Source: an uncultured Eubacteriales bacterium (lineage in GTDB: Bacteria; Bacillota; Clostridia; Lachnospirales; Lachnospiraceae). Taken from it: DNA of 19,877 nt. Both the position numbers and the translations under genes were made by a program. This document shows, one piece after another, positions 15,745 through 19,877 of the stretch. Each line of letters starts with the position of its first letter. Position 1 is the first letter of the stretch. The stretch spans positions 1 through 19,877 of the forward strand of contig CASEDW010000151.1 in the NCBI GenBank assembly GCA_949286775.1. Direction: 5' to 3'. The notes under the pieces were generated by a model, which searched no databases, was not told the DNA's origin, and saw only the letters and a program-made list of their open reading frames with translations.

Positions 15745-16527
15745 TTGAAAGTTGCAGTATTGGATGATGATCCAAAAATTCTGAAAGAGGTAAGATCTGA
15801 GATCAGCAAACTGCTCAAAGAAGAAGATCTTGATCTTGCGGTAAAATATTTTGAGAACAGCGAACAGCTTTCATTTAATAATTATGACCTCAAATTCAAT
15901 GTTTATATATTGGATATTGAAATAAATGAAAAAGATGAAAAAAACAATACGATAACCGGATTAGATATAGCTAAAAAAATCAGGGAAAAAGACAGAAATG
16001 CGTATATAGTCTTTTTGACAAGTCATCCGGAATTCGTGTTTGACGGATATGAAGTGCGGGCGTATCGCTATATCCTGAAAGACAATTTCAAAAGCAAACT
16101 CAGAAAAACGTTGATGGAGATCTGTAAGGATTTGGAAGAAGAGACAAAGAGCTTTTTCCTGATCAGGAAAAATTCAAAGCTTAAGAAGCTCTATTACAGT
16201 GATATATATTATGTTAAGAAAGAAAAAAATCAAAAAAATGTTGAGTTTGTAACAGATGAAAGTGAAGATGGAGAAGATAAAAAAGAGGAAGATAAGGAAA
16301 AAAATGGCGAAAATAAGCACAGGATTACACTGCAGGAAGTATATGATCAGCTGCCTAAAGACAGGTTTATATTTGTCGACAGAGCAGTTATCGTAAACAT
16401 CAGAAAAGTTGATACATATATGGATGGCATACTTTTTATGAAAAACGGGAAGGAAATATCAGTGAGCAGATCTCACAAAAAAGAGATAATGGCGCGACTT
16501 GCTGAATACTGGAAAAAAAAGATATGA
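15745..16527 (+). CDS. LytTR-family response regulator (AgrA/ComE-like)
   Basis: A 260-residue two-domain regulator. The receiver domain has the acidic pocket DDD (7-9), phospho-acceptor Asp57 (YILDIE), Thr92 (FLTSH) and Lys112 (YILKD). The C-terminal LytTR DNA-binding domain starts near residue 140 (FFLIRKNSKLKKLYYSDIYYV) and continues with FIFVDRAVIVNIRKV and ISVSRSHKKEI. Residues 171-192 are an acidic, lysine-rich insertion with no hydrophobic residues. I chose the TTG at 15745 because it gives the standard MKVAVLDDD start, with the G-rich tract 10 bases upstream; in-frame GTG codons at 15724 and 15736 are alternatives. The stop overlaps the kinase start (ATGA). It probably activates its own promoter and thus the lanthipeptide genes. 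Confidence 0.88.
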   Translation: MKVAVLDDDPKILKEVRSEISKLLKEEDLDLAVKYFENSEQLSFNNYDLKFNVYILDIEINEKDEKNNTITGLDIAKKIREKDRNAYIVFLTSHPEFVFDGYEVRAYRYILKDNFKSKLRKTLMEICKDLEEETKSFFLIRKNSKLKKLYYSDIYYVKKEKNQKNVEFVTDESEDGEDKKEEDKEKNGENKHRITLQEVYDQLPKDRFIFVDRAVIVNIRKVDTYMDGILFMKNGKEISVSRSHKKEIMARLAEYWKKKI

Positions 16528-17825
16528 ATACTGCTGTATTTATAGTATCATGCTGGGCATATTATTTTTTCAGGGTCGTCTTTTGCTTTAAGTATATGGA
16601 TCTTCTGTTTACGAGAAAAAGCAAAACACGGGCAGCGCCGTATATTTGCGCGGTTTTAGCGGCGTCTCTCAATACTTTAAATGTTTCGATGATGCAGTGG
16701 ATATTTTCAAAAACATTGTTGATGACAATCATTTTTATTAATATTCTATTTAGCTGTTTCTGTTACAGAGGAAAGAAACTGATAAAAGCGGACGTCACAT
16801 TTTTTTATCATATGATAGTGCAGTTTATTGATCTGTTTATAACTACTGTTCTATATATGATAGTTGGAAAGGCGATAGTAAGTAAAAGTATAGAGAGGTC
16901 GTTGTTTTTCGTCGCGGGTATATTTATCTGGACTCTTTTATATATTCTGCTTAGAAAGCCGCTTTCGGAGTATAAAGACAATGTCAGCACAAGGTGGATA
17001 CGCGTATTTAACATAATCAGTTTTATCGCGATCATATATTTTCAGAGAATCTATCTGGCTGATCTTTCTGAAGGTATGATAACTAACTGGGTTGTATTCA
17101 TGATCTTTGCCGCTTTTATAATCTGTCTTCAGGCCTGGTATATGTTCCGGTTGGAAAATCTGAAAAAGCTGGCTATAGCCGAATTGAAAAATGAGATGAT
17201 TGGTAAAAATTATAATCGCTTGCAGAGTTTATATAAAGAGAACAGAAAATTGTTTCATGATTTGAGAAAGCATTTAGGCAGTGTAAGATTTTATTTGCAG
17301 GAGAACAGAATACAGGACGGGATTGATTATATCAATGAAATATACAGTCCGCTTGAAAAGGTAGATGAATTTGTAAATACAGGCAATAACCTTATAGACG
17401 CGATCATAAATTACAAAATGACAGAAGCTGCTGAATATGGATTAAAGTCAGATATTGAAGCGGACAAGTTGGGCAAGCTGAATATTTCCGACAGCGATAT
17501 TTGCGTTATCTTTGCCAATCTTCTCGACAACGCGATAGAAAACTGCGCAAAGGAAGGTACTATAGTATTAAAGCTGACGATGAAAAATCATTTTCTGATT
17601 TTTGAGGTGATCAATCCGATAAAAGATCCGAATGACAGAGACGCGATGACACTTAGAAAAGAGAGCAAACTGCTCCATGGGATAGGACTTGAAAGCGTGA
17701 AAATATCGGTGGAAAGAAATCAGGGCGCTTTTGAGTATACAAATGACGGAGAGACGTTTGAAAGCTTCGTAATGCTTCCGGTAGTAACAAATACTGAGGA
17801 AGTTAAAGAAAAACAAATAACATAA
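16524..17825 (+). CDS. GHKL sensor histidine kinase (AgrC-like)
   Basis: A 433-residue membrane sensor kinase. The first 210 residues hold about six hydrophobic segments, as in AgrC/ComD-type peptide receptors, with no periplasmic sensor domain. A short coiled linker leads to the phospho-acceptor His245 in LFHDLRKHL. The GHKL ATPase follows, with its N-box NLLDNAIEN (Asn332, Asn336) and G-box HGIGLESV. The DHp helix and missing classical F-box are typical of the HPK10 group. It overlaps the response regulator by 4 bases, so the pair is translated together. The precursor peptide gene starts 15 bases later without a promoter between. The likely ligand is a peptide, most simply the lanthipeptide itself, because no AgrB/AgrD pair is present. 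Confidence 0.9.
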   Translation: MNTAVFIVSCWAYYFFRVVFCFKYMDLLFTRKSKTRAAPYICAVLAASLNTLNVSMMQWIFSKTLLMTIIFINILFSCFCYRGKKLIKADVTFFYHMIVQFIDLFITTVLYMIVGKAIVSKSIERSLFFVAGIFIWTLLYILLRKPLSEYKDNVSTRWIRVFNIISFIAIIYFQRIYLADLSEGMITNWVVFMIFAAFIICLQAWYMFRLENLKKLAIAELKNEMIGKNYNRLQSLYKENRKLFHDLRKHLGSVRFYLQENRIQDGIDYINEIYSPLEKVDEFVNTGNNLIDAIINYKMTEAAEYGLKSDIEADKLGKLNISDSDICVIFANLLDNAIENCAKEGTIVLKLTMKNHFLIFEVINPIKDPNDRDAMTLRKESKLLHGIGLESVKISVERNQGAFEYTNDGETFESFVMLPVVTNTEEVKEKQIT

Positions 17826-17840
17826 AGGAGAATTGAAATT

Positions 17841-17999
17841 ATGAAAGAAACAAATAAAGTATTGAATTATGAAATCGAAAGAGCGGGAGATATCGAAAAA
17901 GAGATCAATGCGATCAGACAGCTGCAAAAGGAAAACGCCGACGGTATTTATACATTTAGTGCAGGCTGCGATACAGCTTTTACACTTATCTGCTGCTGA
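17841..17999 (+). CDS. Class II lanthipeptide precursor peptide (LanA-like)
   Basis: A 52-residue gene with AAAGGAG 10 bases before its ATG, directly between the kinase and the LanM gene. The first 34 residues are charged and helix-prone (IEKEINAIRQLQKENAD), as in class II leaders. The tail after Gly35 is IYTFSAGCDTAFTLICC. It has four Thr/Ser (T38, S40, T45, T48) and three Cys (C43, C51, C52), so up to three lanthionine rings are possible. T38-x-S40-x-x-C43 has the same spacing as ring A of lacticin 481 (Thr9-Cys14, with Ser11 joined to a late Cys), and the Cys-Cys ending also fits that group. Differences: Gly42 replaces the conserved acidic residue, and no GG or GA cleavage site is present; ADG at 33-35 is the nearest candidate. 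The assignment rests on position and composition. Confidence 0.83.
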   Translation: MKETNKVLNYEIERAGDIEKEINAIRQLQKENADGIYTFSAGCDTAFTLICC

Positions 18000-18010
18000 A
18001 TAAAAGGATG

Positions 18011-18062
18011 AAAAATATCTCAAAAGTTGTTCATATATGTGAGCGGCTTTTGGGATATTTTT
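18011..18062 (+). terminator. 24-bp hairpin between the precursor and lanM genes (attenuator)
   Basis: AAAAATATCTCAAAAG (18011-18026) pairs with CTTTTGGGATATTTTT (18047-18062), and the helix continues through TTGTTCAT/GTGAGCGG to a four-base loop ATAT (18035-18038). The 24 pairs include several G-T wobbles. It ends in a T-run. In this position it would cap the short precursor message and let only part of transcription proceed to lanM, a common arrangement in lantibiotic operons. Confidence 0.75.
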
Positions 18063-18086
18063 ATGCTATTTGAAGAGGTAAATGCG

Positions 18087-19877
18087 ATGAACGGTTTTGA
18101 CCGGATAAAAGAAATATTTTTCAGAGAGTTACGTTTGAGGCTCGATAAAGAAAGTATGGGAAATACAGAGCCGGGCTTTGAAAGCTTCAATGCGATACTG
18201 ATCTTAACTGCTGAAGTATTTTACAAAAGTTCGTGTGACGATGCAGTGGATATGCATATCTGGGATATCTGCGACACTTCTGTTCTCAAGAAACATTTGC
18301 GGGAAGTATTTATGAGGACGCTTATAGAAGATATCGGTATTCAAAAGGAAAATCTGTGCGGAAAAACGCCGGAAGAAGAGTATGAAGATTACGTATGCAG
18401 ATATCTTAAAAGCACGGAATATTTGAAAAAGCTCTTTAAAAGATATCCTCTCATGTTTGAAGAGTTATTCCGAGGTATAGAATATTACGTCGTAAATCTG
18501 GCACAGCTTGTCTGCTGTATAAAAAATGATATCAGTGAACTGGCTAAGGTATTCGGTGTTGAAAATGAGGTTAGACAGATCGAGACTATAACACCGCTGT
18601 CAGCTGACAGTCACGATAAGCATAAATTTATCGCGGAAATTACGTGGAAAGACGGAAAAAAGCTCATTTATAAACCCCATACGCTTCAAAATGAATCTCT
18701 TTATTACAGACTTCAAAATATGCTCTGCCGTCTGAGCGGGATTTCCGGTTACGATATGCAGATATTGAGCAAAGATGATTACGGCTGGATGAGCAATGTT
18801 GATCAAAAACCGTGTAAAGATGAAGACGAAGTCAGGGGATATTATTACCGCTATGGAATCATGCTGTTTGGCGTATATCTGCTGACGTCTTCGGATCTTC
18901 ACTATGAAAACCTGATAGCAAACGGCTCATTTCCTGTACTTGTAGATCTTGAAGCAGCGGCGGATATGCGTGCGTTTGACGCAGACAAGCACAGCGCTGA
19001 TGATACGTTAAGAGCAAAACTGCGTCGCTCGCTATACAACAGCGGATTGCTGCCTCTTTTTGCATTTAACAGAAATGGTAAAGGCATGAACGTCAGCGCC
19101 ATAAACGGCAAAGGCGGCCAGCTGCTTCCTGTAAAACTTCCTGTTATAAAAAATGAGAACAGATCTGATATATGTATAGGATATGAGTACGGAAGAACTT
19201 CGCATGGAAAAAATCTCGTTTATCTAAATAAAGAGGCGGTCGATCCATTTTTGTACATCGACGAGATCAAATCAGGATTTAGCGGCGCGTATGAGTCGTT
19301 TAAACAGTATAGAGGAACTGTAAAAAATCTGATCATCGAAGAGATAAAGAATATTAAGAACAGGTATCTCGTTCGAAATACTCAGGAATATTCGATGATA
19401 TTGTCGCTGTCATATCATCCGCGATTTTTGAAAGATGAAGACGAGAGAAAGGCAGTTGTACGTCAGCTGTTAAGCGGCGATGAAAAGGAGAGAAGCAAAG
19501 AGATCGTCAAAAGCGAGGTCAGGAGCATACTTGAAGGAGATATTCCGGCGTTTTACGCTTTGAACGATGATACAGGACTGTACAGCGGCGGTGAACTTAT
19601 TTGCAGTGGATATTTTGAAAAATCACCGCTTGAAAAAGTGAGTGAACATATAGAAAATCTGACAGATGAAGACGTGAAATTTCAGTTGTATATTATTGAG
19701 ACAACTATGGCGGCGTGCCGGACAGAATCCACAGATGTTATCGCGGATGATTTTGATTCGGAGAGTTATCTTAATAATGTCGCAAAACTGATCAAAGATC
19801 AGGCGGTTTACAATAAGGATAAAACAGACGTCACATGGCTTTCAAATATAAACGCCGATTACGGCGAGAGAAAGCTG
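18087..19877 (+). CDS. lanM: Class II lanthipeptide synthetase LanM, dehydratase part (3' end outside window)
   Basis: The frame is open for 597 codons to the window end; LanM proteins usually reach 900-1000 residues. The enzyme phosphorylates and eliminates Ser/Thr of the precursor and then closes thioether rings. The visible part is the lipid-kinase-like dehydratase domain. Key text is ETITPLSADSHDKHKF, KKLIYKPH (Lys196), SDLHYENLIANG (Asp270, His272, Asn275) and VLVDLEA (Asp287). The Asp/His/Asn/Asp spacing equals that described for CylM. RYLVRNT gives Arg426 and Thr432, the six-residue pair needed for phosphate elimination. DIPAFYALNDDTG near 490 is also typical. The LanC-like cyclase domain must lie downstream. 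I chose the ATG at 18087, which has GAAGAGG 8 bases upstream; the ATG at 18063 has no ribosome site and abuts the hairpin. Confidence 0.93.
   Translation, partial: MNGFDRIKEIFFRELRLRLDKESMGNTEPGFESFNAILILTAEVFYKSSCDDAVDMHIWDICDTSVLKKHLREVFMRTLIEDIGIQKENLCGKTPEEEYEDYVCRYLKSTEYLKKLFKRYPLMFEELFRGIEYYVVNLAQLVCCIKNDISELAKVFGVENEVRQIETITPLSADSHDKHKFIAEITWKDGKKLIYKPHTLQNESLYYRLQNMLCRLSGISGYDMQILSKDDYGWMSNVDQKPCKDEDEVRGYYYRYGIMLFGVYLLTSSDLHYENLIANGSFPVLVDLEAAADMRAFDADKHSADDTLRAKLRRSLYNSGLLPLFAFNRNGKGMNVSAINGKGGQLLPVKLPVIKNENRSDICIGYEYGRTSHGKNLVYLNKEAVDPFLYIDEIKSGFSGAYESFKQYRGTVKNLIIEEIKNIKNRYLVRNTQEYSMILSLSYHPRFLKDEDERKAVVRQLLSGDEKERSKEIVKSEVRSILEGDIPAFYALNDDTGLYSGGELICSGYFEKSPLEKVSEHIENLTDEDVKFQLYIIETTMAACRTESTDVIADDFDSESYLNNVAKLIKDQAVYNKDKTDVTWLSNINADYGERKL

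Noticed and set aside
17826..17840. Separate promoter for the precursor peptide
   Set aside because: Only 15 bases separate it from the kinase stop and they hold just the ribosome site. A promoter inside the kinase gene cannot be excluded by eye.
17841..17999. Reading the small peptide as an AgrD-type autoinducer precursor
   Set aside because: No AgrB-like membrane protease is nearby, the C-terminal acidic tail of AgrD is absent, and a LanM gene follows directly.
17568..18023. Minus-strand open frame of 151 codons across the kinase end and precursor gene
   Set aside because: It is antisense to the kinase GHKL domain and the lanthipeptide precursor, has no ribosome site and no recognisable domain.
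18600..19111. Minus-strand open frames opposite the LanM dehydratase domain
   Set aside because: The plus strand encodes all LanM catalytic residues in one continuous frame; the antisense frames show no domain or start signal.

Overview
The window looks like a chromosomal segment of a low-to-mid GC Clostridia member (Bacillota). The evidence is the split two-subunit transketolase, the hup-rqcP-divIC-tilS-ftsH order of the classic Firmicutes cell-division/tilS/ftsH neighbourhood, strong AGGAGG-type ribosome binding sites, and a Lachnospiraceae/Eubacteriales-like protein style. The family cannot be fixed from the sequence alone. The sporulation genes yabP, yabQ and spoIIE, which sit in this neighbourhood in Bacillus subtilis, are absent here, which hints at a non-spore-former. 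No tRNA, rRNA, CRISPR array, IS element or integrase was seen, and there is no gene-free stretch longer than about 300 bases.

Layout. Bases 1-4500: the 3' part of a dihydrolipoamide dehydrogenase that carries an N-terminal lipoyl domain, then an unusual LacA/LacB/RpiB-type isomerase with its own promoter, then the N and C halves of a transketolase, closed by a strong bidirectional terminator. Bases 4505-6274 (minus strand): a MATE efflux protein fused to a C-terminal RsbW/SpoIIAB-like ATP-binding domain. Bases 6450-8813: an aldo/keto reductase overlapping a CCA-adding enzyme. Bases 8860-15531: a long same-strand run from a clear sigma-A type promoter, consisting of HU, RqcP, DivIC, an internal terminator-like hairpin, TilS, FtsH, a GH13 alpha-glucosidase/neopullulanase and an Lrp/AsnC regulator.

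Bases 15640-19877 hold the most interesting part, a compact and more AT-rich accessory operon. It has a promoter with two 9-bp direct repeats of the kind bound by LytTR regulators, a LytTR response regulator, a six-pass GHKL (AgrC-like) histidine kinase, a 52-residue Cys-ended precursor peptide (17841-17999, easily missed because it is so short), a 24-bp hairpin, and the first 597 codons of a class II lanthipeptide synthetase (LanM), which runs off the window end. The peptide tail IYTFSAGCDTAFTLICC has the T-x-S-x-x-C spacing of ring A of the lacticin 481 group and a terminal Cys-Cys, but it lacks both the usual Glu of that ring and a double-glycine leader site.

How it may work together: the kinase and regulator probably sense the modified peptide (no AgrB/AgrD is present) and drive the single promoter upstream of all four genes. 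That would make it an autoinducing lantibiotic or signalling-lanthipeptide locus. Export, protease and immunity genes, and the LanM cyclase domain, would lie beyond base 19877.
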